NCBI RefSeq assembly: GCF_002259645.1
Contig: NZ_MWWV01000002.1
Span: 124,001 to 188,000 of the forward strand
Source of the DNA: Bifidobacterium tissieri
GTDB lineage: Bacteria; Actinomycetota; Actinomycetes; Actinomycetales; Bifidobacteriaceae
Direction: 5' to 3'
Length of the DNA: 64,000 bases
How positions within the stretch are numbered: position 1 is the stretch's first letter; the number at the start of each line of letters is the position of its first letter. The position numbers and the translations under genes are program-made. Positions 52,261-61,471 of this stretch are shown piece after piece. A model generated the notes under the pieces. That model made no database searches, was not told the DNA's origin, and saw only the letters and a program-made list of their open reading frames with translations.

Positions 52261-53547
52261 ATGATTCGCCTGATTGAGCGGTTGACGGCTGCGGGATTCG
52301 GCATCATTGTCGCGCTGTACATCATCTGGTTGGCCGTCGTGGATATTGCGAGTGGGTCGTCGAATGCCGGCGGCGCGATGGCCGGCGGCGCGATGGCGCT
52401 GGCACTGCTGTGCTTCTGCCTGTACAAGGCTGCCATCTATGTGATCGCCCTGCATCGAGGCCCCCGTACGGCTCACGCCATGGTTTGGCGGTATGTGCAG
52501 GTGCATGGTACGGATTCTGATGGCGATCCGACCACTGACACCATTCATACCCTACGACTGGATGACGGGGAAATCATCCATGTGTCGGACATCAGGATCG
52601 AATCCCTGCGCGACGGCATGACCATGAGGCAATTCACCACGCCCGGCGAGCATGTGATCATCACCTGGTATGAGAAACCGTTCATCTGCACGTCGGTGAT
52701 CCTCGATCCGGAACGTCCGGTCCGCGCCACGCCCGAAGAACGCCATCGTATCCTCAACCCCAATTGGACGCCAGGCAATACGACCACCACGGCCAGCACG
52801 GCATCTGTTGTCGGAAACGGAACCGACTCCCCCGACGACGGATCATGGATCGACACCGATAATCTCGCTCCATCAGACGGTCCGAAACCCACCATCAAGG
52901 ATCTGGCGCCGACGGCGTTCCGCACACTGAACTACGTACTCACCACCATCACGGGCGTACTCATTGCGGCAGCGGCGTTCACCTCGTCCCGACTGGGACA
53001 GTACGGCATACAGAGCGTGATCAAGGGTCTGCTGATCGGTCTGATACTCGCATGGTTCGCCCTGTGGGTATTCATTCATATGGTCGTCAAGCAGGTGCTC
53101 ATGCATCGGGCCGTCACGGATCCGAACTTTCGCGCACGCGATGGGCATGAATCGATGTATCTGCCGCAGGAACAGGTCGATAACGAACAGCGTCGCAGTC
53201 TCATCCATCATCTTCTCGGCGTGATCGCCCTGTCGCTTCTGCCGGCATTCGCGCTGTCCCAATCGGTGGGTGCCCTGATCGAAGGCCCCCAGACCGTACC
53301 TGTCACCTATCAGGGCGTGGAACGACGCGTGGAGGAAGGCGACGATTCCGTCAATATCTACGCCGACTTCCAGTTCCGCACCGAAGACGATAAGACGATC
53401 ACCATCACCACCGATTGGGACAAACGAGCCACGATTGAGCGGCAGGTGGGCGAGGAGAGCGGTCGGCATCTGCTGCTCACCTACTGGACCGACAACGGAA
53501 GCGTACCCACCTTTGACAACGCCAAACCGGATCCGAAATACGAGTGA
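52261..53547 (+). CDS. Membrane protein, two-module member of a paralogous trio
   Basis: 428 residues, ribosome binding site AAGGAA. Module one: two helices (AAGFGIIVALYIIWLAVVDI) and a domain with THTLRLDDGE-like strands and TPGEHVIITWYEKPFI. Module two: helices near residues 225-270, another near 330, then VTYQGVERRVEEGDD and TTDWDKRATIERQVGEESGR, ending FDNAKPDPKYE. The second domain recurs in the gene at 53639. I do not recognise a known family. Confidence 0.75.
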   Translation: MIRLIERLTAAGFGIIVALYIIWLAVVDIASGSSNAGGAMAGGAMALALLCFCLYKAAIYVIALHRGPRTAHAMVWRYVQVHGTDSDGDPTTDTIHTLRLDDGEIIHVSDIRIESLRDGMTMRQFTTPGEHVIITWYEKPFICTSVILDPERPVRATPEERHRILNPNWTPGNTTTTASTASVVGNGTDSPDDGSWIDTDNLAPSDGPKPTIKDLAPTAFRTLNYVLTTITGVLIAAAAFTSSRLGQYGIQSVIKGLLIGLILAWFALWVFIHMVVKQVLMHRAVTDPNFRARDGHESMYLPQEQVDNEQRRSLIHHLLGVIALSLLPAFALSQSVGALIEGPQTVPVTYQGVERRVEEGDDSVNIYADFQFRTEDDKTITITTDWDKRATIERQVGEESGRHLLLTYWTDNGSVPTFDNAKPDPKYE

Positions 53548-53638
53548 TCACATGTCGTGCGCGAACGGGCGTCGATTCACGCATGACAGGAGCAGCAACG
53601 ACAGACAACGGCAATGACGCCTCAGGAAAGGTAGAAAC

Positions 53639-55015
53639 ATGGGTCGACTTATTGTGCGAATGGCGGCGGCGGGATTGGGCATTCTGATCTCGTTGTGGAA
53701 CATATGGGGCGCGGTCTATAATCTGCTGGCCCCGGTGCCGTTCGCGTGGATGCGGAATGTATTCGGCGATATTGTCGGCTTTGTCATATTTCTCCCCTTG
53801 CTGTGCTTCTGCATATACAAGCTCGCCATGTATATCGGTCTATTGCGTCAGGGACCGCGGAACGCTTACGGCATGATCTGGGAGTACAGCAAGACGGAAA
53901 CCACGGATTCCGATGGGGATACCGTAACGAGCATCACGCACACGATTCGTCTGAACAGCGGCGAAATGATCAACGCCAGTAGTATTCCCCAGTCGGCGTT
54001 TCAGGACGGTATGATGTGGCCGCAATTCATCACGCCCGGCACATACGTGATCCTGACCTGGTATGAGAAGCCGTTCATCCCCGTGGCATTGCGGCCCGAT
54101 CCCGTGCATCCGGTGCCGGCGACCGACGATGAGCGTCATCGAATCATCGACCCGACCTGGAGGTCGGAGCCGACGATGACGCCGGTGCCAAATACGGTCT
54201 TGGCGGGAACGACGAATGGCACGCCTTCTGCCGTGACGAGCGACGATGCCGTTACGAACGGGACCGGAGCCGATGCCAACAACAACAGACACGTGGCACA
54301 AGCCGACACCAAGGACGCCGCCAAGGATTCGGAATCCACGCCAAGTATCGAGAAGCTGAATCCGAAGCCGTTCAAGCGGCTGAACGCCATCTTCAACATC
54401 ATCATAGTGTTCGTCCTCGCCGGGGTCATGCTGCGATCGACTGGCCTCACGCCGTTTGGTATAGAGGGTATATACAAGCGCATGGCGTTGGGAGTGGCCT
54501 TTGGCTGCTTCGCCGTATGGACACTAGTGCGCATGGTCGCCCAATATGTGCTGCTGAGCGTTGTCGGCAAAACTACAACGATACGCGATCACGTTACGGG
54601 GGATCAGGTTCCGCTGCCGCAAGACACCATAGCCGCAGAGAAGAAAACCACCCTGATAATGCATCTGATCGGCGCAGCCATCGTGGCGGTAATCGCCACA
54701 TTCATGCTGATCGGGCCCGTGCAGACGCTGATCGCCGGCCCGCAATCCGTGTCCGTCACCTATCAGGGCGTGGAGCGCCGCGAGGAGACCGATGAGGACG
54801 ACGACACCACCAGCGTCTACGCCGACTTCCGCTTCCGTACCGAAAACGGGGAGACCCTGACCATCACCACCGATTGGGATTGGCGTTCCACCATCGAGAA
54901 ACAGGCGGGAAACAACGGCAACCATCTGCTACTCACCTATTGGGGTAGCCAGAACAATTTCTTCGACCACAAACTCATCTTCGACAATGCAAAACCGGAC
55001 CCGAAGTATTCGTGA
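53639..55015 (+). CDS. Membrane protein, two-module member of a paralogous trio
   Basis: 458 residues, ribosome binding site GGAAAGG. Same layout as 52261: helices (GLGILISLWNIWGAVYN), TPGTYVILTWYEKPFI, a Thr/Asp-rich linker, further helices (LNAIFNIIIVFVLAGVML), VTYQGVERREETDEDDDTTS, TTDWDWRSTIEKQAGNNGN and FDNAKPDPKYS. The shared tails suggest a common partner on the outside or inside of the membrane. No link to known transport or signalling families is visible. Confidence 0.75.
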   Translation: MGRLIVRMAAAGLGILISLWNIWGAVYNLLAPVPFAWMRNVFGDIVGFVIFLPLLCFCIYKLAMYIGLLRQGPRNAYGMIWEYSKTETTDSDGDTVTSITHTIRLNSGEMINASSIPQSAFQDGMMWPQFITPGTYVILTWYEKPFIPVALRPDPVHPVPATDDERHRIIDPTWRSEPTMTPVPNTVLAGTTNGTPSAVTSDDAVTNGTGADANNNRHVAQADTKDAAKDSESTPSIEKLNPKPFKRLNAIFNIIIVFVLAGVMLRSTGLTPFGIEGIYKRMALGVAFGCFAVWTLVRMVAQYVLLSVVGKTTTIRDHVTGDQVPLPQDTIAAEKKTTLIMHLIGAAIVAVIATFMLIGPVQTLIAGPQSVSVTYQGVERREETDEDDDTTSVYADFRFRTENGETLTITTDWDWRSTIEKQAGNNGNHLLLTYWGSQNNFFDHKLIFDNAKPDPKYS

Positions 55016-55223
55016 TCATATTGAAACAAAAAACCAGTGCCATTACAGCACTATTACCGAATAAAAGATGAACAGGACACGGACGCCATTGGCCGTATCT
55101 TCTTCAATGATTGGAGATGTATTGCAAATATAATGCAATGCGTTGGAACCGATGCAATATCTAGGATGATTCCGAATACCTGCAACGATTCCGGACATCC
55201 GAGACGATTCCGAAATGATTGTC

Positions 55224-55244
55224 TGATTCGCGAATGGCGAATCA
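55224..55244 (-). terminator. Hairpin after small peptide gene 6
   Basis: TGATTCGC (55224-55231) and GCGAATCA (55237-55244), directly after the minus-strand peptide stop at 55250. Eight-base stem, short loop, no long T run. The rest of 55016-55223 is AT-rich for this genome and shows no gene. Confidence 0.55.
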
Positions 55245-55249
55245 TTGAA

Positions 55250-55375
55250 TCACTTCTCCTCTTCGAGCTGACGAGCCACGTACTGCATGGTCTTCAGCGT
55301 CTCACCGTTCACGTAATCGGTAGAGGCAAAATCAGCCATGGCCAGACCCAGAGACATCATCTTTCTGAACTTCAT
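55250..55375 (-). CDS. Small peptide related to the 9.7-11.5 kb family, member 6 (41 residues)
   Basis: Starts MKFRKMMSLGLAMADFASTD and ends ARQLEEEK, with the very strong ribosome binding site AAGGAGG. Length, basic start, GLAM core and acidic, basic-ended tail match the five peptides at 9729-11497, though the middle differs. A promoter with a 17-base spacer lies 50 bases upstream and a hairpin follows. It is the most divergent member; the relation is inference from pattern, not alignment statistics. Confidence 0.7.
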   Translation of the reverse strand: MKFRKMMSLGLAMADFASTDYVNGETLKTMQYVARQLEEEK

Positions 55376-55424
55376 AATTTCCTCCTTGGTTATCGTGTTG
55401 GATCATTTCCAACTGACACCTGCG

Positions 55425-55453
55425 ACTATAAGAACGCGATTATTACATGGCAA
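55425..55453 (-). promoter_or_regulatory. Promoter of small peptide gene 6
   Basis: On the minus strand TTGCCA (55448-55453) and TATAGT (55425-55430) are spaced by exactly 17 bases, about 50 bases before the start codon. The flanking 55380-55540 is unusually AT-rich and includes the palindrome ATTACGTAAT near 55523. Confidence 0.65.
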
Positions 55454-55543
55454 TGATTTTCCACCTGTTGCACGCGGATTCCACAAAAAAAAGTTACGTA
55501 GATCACGTTTAGAACCTTCATATATTACGTAATGTATAGCAGA

Positions 55544-58500
55544 TCACATTTGTCCAAGCAGGCGAAGCAGATCGTCCTTGGTGAGCGCGCCGATGGCGTT
55601 GCCGCCGGTGGATGCGGCATCCACGAAGCGTGACGCGAGATCGGTTTTGGTGTGTTGCAGGTTGAGGATGCGCTCCTCGATCGTGTCCTTGGCCACGATC
55701 TGATACACGTTCACGTCCTGCGTCTGCCCGATGCGATGCGCGCGGTCGGTGGCCTGATTCTGCGCGGCGGCGTTCCACCATGGGTCGGCGTGCACCACCA
55801 CGCATGCGCCGGTGAGATTGAGGCCCGTATTCCCGGCCTTGAGCGAGATGAGGAACACGGGGGTGTCGTCGCGGTTGAAGGCGTCGACCAGCTCGAGCCG
55901 CTTGCGTTTGGGCGTGGAACCGGTGATCACGTCGTAGGGCACGTCGTCGGCGCGCAGCCGCTCGGCGATGAGGTCGAGATAGCTGGTGAACTGCGAAAAG
56001 ATGAGCATCTTGCGTCCGGCATCGCGGCAGCTCGACACCAGTTCCTCGATGGCGTCGAGCTTGGCGGACGAGGCACGTCGTCCTGCCCGATGCGTGGTTG
56101 CACCAGCCGTGGCTGCGCCAGCCCCATCACCCGTACCGTTCTCATTCTTCTCACCGAACGCGAGCCTCGGATCGCAGCACACCTGGCGCAACCGTGTCAG
56201 CTGTGCCAGCACCTGGATCTTGGACTCGTCGAAGTCCTTGCCCTTCTGGTGAAGGATCGTATCGCGCAGCCGCTGCTCGAGCGCCGCATACAGTCGCCGC
56301 TGCTCACCAGTCAATTGCACGGTGATCACGTTTTCGATCTTGTCGGGCAGATCATGGAGCACATCGGCCTTGAGCCGTCGCAGAATGAACGGATTGACGA
56401 ACGCCCGCAGCTTGTCCTGCGCCTTCGAGTCACCGGCGAGGATCGGCATTTCGAACCGTTCGCGGAAATGCGCGTACGATCCGAGCATGCCCGGCATGAG
56501 GAAGTCGAAGATGCTCCACAGTTCGCTCAGTCGGTTCTCGATCGGCGTGCCGGTGAGCGCAAACCGATGCCGCGCCCCGATGCGCCGTACCGCACGCGAC
56601 ACCTTGGTGGCGTGATTCTTCACGTACTGTGCCTCGTCGAGGGCCATCACATCGAAATCGATACCGTCATAGTCGTCGATATCACGACGCAGAAGATCGT
56701 ATGAGGTGATGACCACGTCATATTCGCCGTGCGCGGCGGCTTCGATCATCGTGCGACGTGCGGCCTTGGTGCCGGCGATCGCCACCGCACGCAATCCGGG
56801 TGCGAACCGTCCGCATTCGGCGAGCCAGTTGTAGACCAGTGACGCCGGGCAGACGATCAGATTCATTGCCGGAGTCGCCGCCTGATTCGCTGCCTGATTC
56901 GCCGTCGCATCGGCACTCGCCCGCTCATGACGCTCCGCCCTCTCATGACGCGCCACCAGCAGCGACAGCAGCTGCACGGTCTTGCCCAAGCCCATCTCGT
57001 CGGCCAGAATCCCGCCGAATCCCTTGTCGCACACCGCATTCAGCCAGCGGAATCCCTCCACCTGATACGGTCGCAGCACACCGGCCAACGAATCAGGAAC
57101 CGTATAGGTCGTCGGGTCGATCACACGCAGATCATTCAGATATGCGGTGAAACTCGCGCTTTTGTCGGCATCGTCGACTTGATGATCAAGATAGTAGGCC
57201 TCGTAGGCGGGCACCTGCAGCGTTCCCGTTTCCAGACTGGCGGCGGAAACGCCCAGATCGGCGGCAAGCTCGTCGATGGCACTGGTATCCACGTCACGCA
57301 TCTCAACGAACGCGCCGTTCGACAGTCGATGAAACCGGCGTTTGCGACGATAACTGTTCAGCAGCGCCGGCACATCCTTGGGATCGATCTCATCGGCGAT
57401 GGGCGAAATCCGAACCAGATCGGACGCAACGGACAGACCGACCCGGATCTTCGGACGCGGCGTGGCGGTCAGACCGTCGAACGCAGGCGTGGCGAACACC
57501 TCACCGAGCCCGCGCAGCACCGGCAGCCCTTCGGTGATCAGTCGGTGAATGGCCTCATCGTCGGATTCGGGAATGCGCGCCACCACATCGTCGGGCTGGG
57601 GGAAGTAATGCCGCACCGCCTCCACGGCAAGCCGTTCGGTATCCGCATCACGCGTCACATCGCCGGGCGCAATGCCGGCGAACACGTGGAACCGCCGATC
57701 GCCATACCGTGCCTGTACATCGCAGCTCACACCGTCACGCCCACGGTCCAGATAGGTTTCGATCACACATGGCAGACGCTTGCGCCGCAGCAGATCACTG
57801 GGCAGTTCGGCCGGAATGCCATGCGTTTCGGTCGAACCGTCCGCGTTCACGGTCACGCTCGTCCCCAGATACGGCAGTATGGTTCGGCTGAACGTGTCCA
57901 AGTCGTCACGATTCAGGAACAGCCCATGCTCCGAATCGTTGCACAGGATGGACAGCATGTCGAAGTCCTTGACGAACCGTGCGCTGCATCGGTGAAACAC
58001 CGGCTGTCGTGAATCCGCCGTCCGTCGCACAACAACGTAGGACGTGTTGCGTCCCTCGGCCAGCAGATCAAAATACGTACTGTGTTCGATCACATACCCG
58101 TCTCCGGATTCGCTTTCCCGGATCGTGAGTCCCGGATCGGGATCGCCGTCGACCACCGCGGCGGCGACCGGGCCACGCGATGCGCCCAATCCGACCGACG
58201 CGGATAACGATGCCGGAGAAGCAACGGGAATATAGTCGATGGTCTCATCGGCATCGCAATACAGGTCCAGCAGTTCGACAACCTCATCGACGACCAGCGA
58301 CATCTCGTTCGCGGTGGATTTCCGATGGTAGTAGTAGCTGTCGTACGGCTCGGTCACGCCAAGCGCCGCGCGGATATCGAACGCCTGCGTCAGCACGTCG
58401 ATCAGCCGGCGAGAACGCTCGTCGAACGCATCACGGGAATGGACGAACCCGAGTTTCTTGCCGTAGTACAGATACGTGCCGACGCGTATCGCCTGCAGCA

Positions 58501-59320
58501 GCTCGCGAATGTTCTTCACCGCATATTCGATATTTCGATCGGGAACGCGAATTCGCAACTTCAGCCGCCATCCGTCATCAGACGGGTGCAGACATGGCCG
58601 CAGACGGACGCTACCGATGGGCATATGCCGACTGCCGTCGGCGGCACTCCCCCGGACGAGCGAAGACCGATCCGACGGCCCTTGGGAATCGCCGTGGGAA
58701 TCAGCGAGCGCACTGACCTGTTTGAGCAGGTTCAGCCGCTGCTCGCGCATGGCCTGCGCCGCGTCATGCTCCCGTTGCCGCATGTAGACCTGCAATAGCC
58801 GCGAGGTGTGATGCGTGGCTGCCGCACGCGTGGGATCTCCAGTCTGGGTGAACGATTGCGGATGGTCGTTGTATTGCATGATCAGTGCGATCACATGCTT
58901 GCAAATTCCGCTGTACACCCCGTAGGCGGGGCAGGTGCAGGCCGAGTCGACCAGTTCGTGGTCGTTTTCATCGATGGTGGCGTGCACTTCGTAGTCGCCG
59001 CGGCCGCTGGCGTTGCTGCGGACGAGTGCGGAGATCACCGTGTCGCCGTCAGCGTCCGCATCGCAGTGCAGGTCGTGCATGCGGCCGCTGGTGATCACGT
59101 TGTAGGCACGGTAGAAGGCGGTGCCGCCGAGTGTGCGCAGTTCGTATTCGGGTATGGCGTCGGACTGGTGGCCGTAGGCGGATGTGTCGGAATGGCTGTC
59201 GTCGTCGGGGTCGACGGTGTAATCGTCGTAGTAGCCGTCAGCGTTGCCGAAACTGCCGCCGAAACTGCCGGCACCGCCGGTTCCACCGTTACGCCCGTAT
59301 ACGTCCGACCGCCAGTTCAT
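55544..59320 (-). CDS. SNF2-family helicase with SWIM zinc finger
   Basis: 1258 residues. A SWIM zinc finger near residues 140-165 (ACTCPAYGVYSGICKHVIAL), a long middle region, then a Swi2/Snf2 ATPase: LADEMGLGKTVQLLSLLVAR (Walker A, about residue 770), MALDEAQYVKN (Walker B), LTGTPIENRLSELWSIFDFL and, in the C-terminal lobe, LKAGNTGLNLTGACVVVHAD and ATDRAHRIGQTQDVNVYQIV. Such bacterial RapA-like proteins remodel nucleoprotein or transcription complexes. Glycine-rich N-terminus (GGTGGAGSFGGSFGN). Single gene. Confidence 0.93.
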   Translation of the reverse strand: MNWRSDVYGRNGGTGGAGSFGGSFGNADGYYDDYTVDPDDDSHSDTSAYGHQSDAIPEYELRTLGGTAFYRAYNVITSGRMHDLHCDADADGDTVISALVRSNASGRGDYEVHATIDENDHELVDSACTCPAYGVYSGICKHVIALIMQYNDHPQSFTQTGDPTRAAATHHTSRLLQVYMRQREHDAAQAMREQRLNLLKQVSALADSHGDSQGPSDRSSLVRGSAADGSRHMPIGSVRLRPCLHPSDDGWRLKLRIRVPDRNIEYAVKNIRELLQAIRVGTYLYYGKKLGFVHSRDAFDERSRRLIDVLTQAFDIRAALGVTEPYDSYYYHRKSTANEMSLVVDEVVELLDLYCDADETIDYIPVASPASLSASVGLGASRGPVAAAVVDGDPDPGLTIRESESGDGYVIEHSTYFDLLAEGRNTSYVVVRRTADSRQPVFHRCSARFVKDFDMLSILCNDSEHGLFLNRDDLDTFSRTILPYLGTSVTVNADGSTETHGIPAELPSDLLRRKRLPCVIETYLDRGRDGVSCDVQARYGDRRFHVFAGIAPGDVTRDADTERLAVEAVRHYFPQPDDVVARIPESDDEAIHRLITEGLPVLRGLGEVFATPAFDGLTATPRPKIRVGLSVASDLVRISPIADEIDPKDVPALLNSYRRKRRFHRLSNGAFVEMRDVDTSAIDELAADLGVSAASLETGTLQVPAYEAYYLDHQVDDADKSASFTAYLNDLRVIDPTTYTVPDSLAGVLRPYQVEGFRWLNAVCDKGFGGILADEMGLGKTVQLLSLLVARHERAERHERASADATANQAANQAATPAMNLIVCPASLVYNWLAECGRFAPGLRAVAIAGTKAARRTMIEAAAHGEYDVVITSYDLLRRDIDDYDGIDFDVMALDEAQYVKNHATKVSRAVRRIGARHRFALTGTPIENRLSELWSIFDFLMPGMLGSYAHFRERFEMPILAGDSKAQDKLRAFVNPFILRRLKADVLHDLPDKIENVITVQLTGEQRRLYAALEQRLRDTILHQKGKDFDESKIQVLAQLTRLRQVCCDPRLAFGEKNENGTGDGAGAATAGATTHRAGRRASSAKLDAIEELVSSCRDAGRKMLIFSQFTSYLDLIAERLRADDVPYDVITGSTPKRKRLELVDAFNRDDTPVFLISLKAGNTGLNLTGACVVVHADPWWNAAAQNQATDRAHRIGQTQDVNVYQIVAKDTIEERILNLQHTKTDLASRFVDAASTGGNAIGALTKDDLLRLLGQM

Positions 59321-59396
59321 TCACGCGCCTTTCGATCAGCCGGCCGATCAGCCGGCCGCATCCGCTTCGACCATATCAGCCACGACCGTCAGCGGC

Positions 59397-60071
59397 TCAG
59401 ATGCGCGGCAGGGACTGCAGAAAACGGTGAACGTCGGTGAGTTCGGCGTCGCAGACGTCGTGGCGCATGCCGAGGTAGGCGCGTTCCTCCACGGTGGCGA
59501 ATGCGGCGAGCGCCGCGCGGATCGACGTCTTCTGTTCTTCGGGGATCTGACGGTCAAGACTGCCGTAGCCGAGGAAGACCTTGGGACGACGCGTCGGCTC
59601 GGCGAATCGTGGCTGTTCATCGTGAAACGACGGCGCAAGCAGCACTGCGGCCGCAAACGTATCGGGGTGGTCGGCGAGAATGCGGTATGACAGGTATCCG
59701 CCCTGCGAGAAGCCGACGAGCACCTTGCGGCGCCCTTTGAGCGCCGACGAATCAAGCATGGACACGATCTGATCGCCGATGGCGGAACACTGCGACTGGA
59801 TGCGCGCGTTGTCCCAGCCGGCGCTGTCGTACCAGGCATGGCCGCCGAGATACTGGCGATGGATGGGTCCCTGTACGGAGATGTAGTCGCTACTGGGGTC
59901 CACCGCGTCGATGATGCGGACCATTTCATGCTCGTCGTTGCCGTATCCGTGGAACATCACGTACACGATGTCGCTGGTCGCGGTGTCCGGCGGCAGAATC
60001 TGCCCGGTGATGGGTTCGGCGGGCGATCCGGCCGATTCCATGGTCAGTCGGGTCAGCATGTTCAGTCGCAT
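59397..60071 (-). CDS. Carboxylesterase/phospholipase family alpha/beta hydrolase
   Basis: 224 residues. Oxyanion strand YVMFHGYGNDEHEM, nucleophile elbow VLVGFSQGGYLSYR, acid in LGYGSLDRQIPEEQ, histidine in LGMRHDVCD. The GFSQGG elbow is that of bacterial carboxylesterase/lysophospholipase proteins. Cytoplasmic, as no signal peptide is seen. Start after GAAAGAGAG. Confidence 0.9.
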   Translation of the reverse strand: MRLNMLTRLTMESAGSPAEPITGQILPPDTATSDIVYVMFHGYGNDEHEMVRIIDAVDPSSDYISVQGPIHRQYLGGHAWYDSAGWDNARIQSQCSAIGDQIVSMLDSSALKGRRKVLVGFSQGGYLSYRILADHPDTFAAAVLLAPSFHDEQPRFAEPTRRPKVFLGYGSLDRQIPEEQKTSIRAALAAFATVEERAYLGMRHDVCDAELTDVHRFLQSLPRI

Positions 60072-60364
60072 ATCAGCTCTCTTTCCTCAACAACGCCCAC
60101 CAACGATACCATCCATATTCAGTCACTGCGCACGTCGACCCTAGTGATGACGACGACGGTGACGGTGACGACTGCGGCATAGTTGTGCAGCGGGCAGCCG
60201 CCTCTCCCTATCGTAGGCCTCCGATCCGATATGCTACGGAACTGCCATATGCCCGGCATCACCATGCACCGATTGTGTAACGATCTGCGATTCGTTCCCG
60301 ATTCCACGACGTTCCCATAGCGAAAACGGCATGAGGTTGCTACAATGGCTACTCGTTGCTTTTC

Positions 60365-60441
60365 GGCCCCGTAGCTCAGTTGGATAGAGCAACTGACTTC
60401 TAATCTGTAGGTCGCCGGTTCGAATCCGGCCGGGGTCACCA
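60365..60441 (+). tRNA. tRNA-Arg (anticodon TCT)
   Basis: Acceptor GGCCCCG/CGGGGTC, D arm GCTC-AGTTGGATA-GAGC, anticodon loop CTTCTAA, T arm GCCGG-TTCGAAT-CCGGC and an encoded CCA (60439-60441). The anticodon stem ACTGA/TCTGT holds one U-U mismatch. Reads the AGA codon, rare in a GC-rich genome. Confidence 0.95.
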
Positions 60442-60443
60442 TC

Positions 60444-60477
60444 GAACCCCTTGGAAACACTAGGATCCAAGGGGTTC
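60444..60477 (+). terminator. Terminator-like hairpin after tRNA-Arg
   Basis: GAACCCCTTGGA (60444-60455) pairs perfectly with TCCAAGGGGTTC (60466-60477). It starts two bases after the tRNA CCA end. Little T follows. Confidence 0.7.
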
Positions 60478-60684
60478 ACTCATACCGGGTATTCCACCAT
60501 AGGGATGCACTCGGATGCACCAAGCGCGGATGCTCTCCCCCTCGCCATTACATCCGCCACATCATCCAATCCAACCCGGCACTATTCCGCCACCTCGCAC
60601 GATCCGTCATATCGTGACTATGGACGCCAACGCCGCACATGGAGTGCGGAGTGCTTATGGACGTCGGAAGGACTTGGTGATCAT

Positions 60685-61395
60685 ATGTGGATTGACGATC
60701 GTGATGGAGGATACGATTACGCGATTCAAAACGTGAAGACGGGGCTCTACTGTGCAAAAAGCGGTAGGGCGACTGCGAAATACGACGATATCCTTCTCGC
60801 CGAGGACATGGAGGAGAGTGACCTCAACGTGGTCGAGATGTTCCGCGGCCATCTTGACACCGATGCGCTCGATGCCGTGGAGCGCGAGGACTACTGGCAG
60901 GAGTCCGAGGCCTACGAGTTCGGCAAGCGGTTCGTCCTCCCGGGATTCCGCTTGGTTCGCATTCCGTTTTTCAATTGGGATATGGACGATGACGACCAGT
61001 TCTACGACGAGGACGGCAATTTTGATTTTGTGGCGATCCGTGACTTCGTGTTCGGTAAGGATCAGGCCATTGCTATGCCCGGTGAGGTCGTGCCCGACGA
61101 TGCTCCGTGGTCCGCATGCGATGGCGATACGCTGCTTGACCGTCTTGCCATACCCAATTATGGCGATGAGATCGATTACATCGCGGTTCTCAACCATACC
61201 AACGACCAAATCAACCAGGCACTCAAGGAAGCCGGCGAACGCGACGGAATCACCAACCCGTTTGAGTGGGACTCCCGGTATCCGGACATCGTCGAAAGGG
61301 TCCGGGCCGAGGAAAATGCCAAGCTGCAGGAGAGGATTGCTCTCGGCAACGCCCGGATGAGTCAGGAACGACGCAGTCGGGGAACGCGGCGCTGA
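60685..61395 (+). CDS. Hypothetical protein, about 236 residues
   Basis: ATG at 60685, preceded by GGAAGGA; a longer upstream reading would overlap the tRNA terminator. Begins MWIDDRDGGYDYAIQNVKTG. Acidic (many Asp/Glu), no membrane segment or signal peptide, with DMDDDDQFYDEDGNFDFVAI in the middle and an Arg-rich end. No family recognised. Single gene between the tRNA and an inverted repeat at 61409. Confidence 0.72.
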   Translation: MWIDDRDGGYDYAIQNVKTGLYCAKSGRATAKYDDILLAEDMEESDLNVVEMFRGHLDTDALDAVEREDYWQESEAYEFGKRFVLPGFRLVRIPFFNWDMDDDDQFYDEDGNFDFVAIRDFVFGKDQAIAMPGEVVPDDAPWSACDGDTLLDRLAIPNYGDEIDYIAVLNHTNDQINQALKEAGERDGITNPFEWDSRYPDIVERVRAEENAKLQERIALGNARMSQERRSRGTRR

Positions 61396-61408
61396 CTCTG
61401 GTTCATGA

Positions 61409-61457
61409 CCGGTTCGTGTGAACGGGACGGCCCCGGAACCCCGTTCACATGAACCGG
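61409..61457. promoter_or_regulatory. 18-bp inverted repeat between two genes
   Basis: CCGGTTCGTGTGAACGGG (61409-61426) and CCCGTTCACATGAACCGG (61440-61457) with one mismatched position. It follows the hypothetical gene and precedes the oxidase-fold gene, so it may be a terminator of the former or an operator of the latter. GTTCACxTGAAC within each arm is itself palindromic, which favours a regulator site. Confidence 0.5.
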
Positions 61458-61471
61458 CTACAGTGTCGATC

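Noticed and set aside
56927-58012. Plus-strand open frame of 361 codons inside the SNF2 helicase gene
   Set aside because: Antisense shadow; the minus strand has all helicase motifs.
60451-60684. Longer start for the hypothetical protein at 60685
   Set aside because: It would begin inside the terminator hairpin of the tRNA and adds a Ser/Thr/His-rich stretch lacking conservation features.
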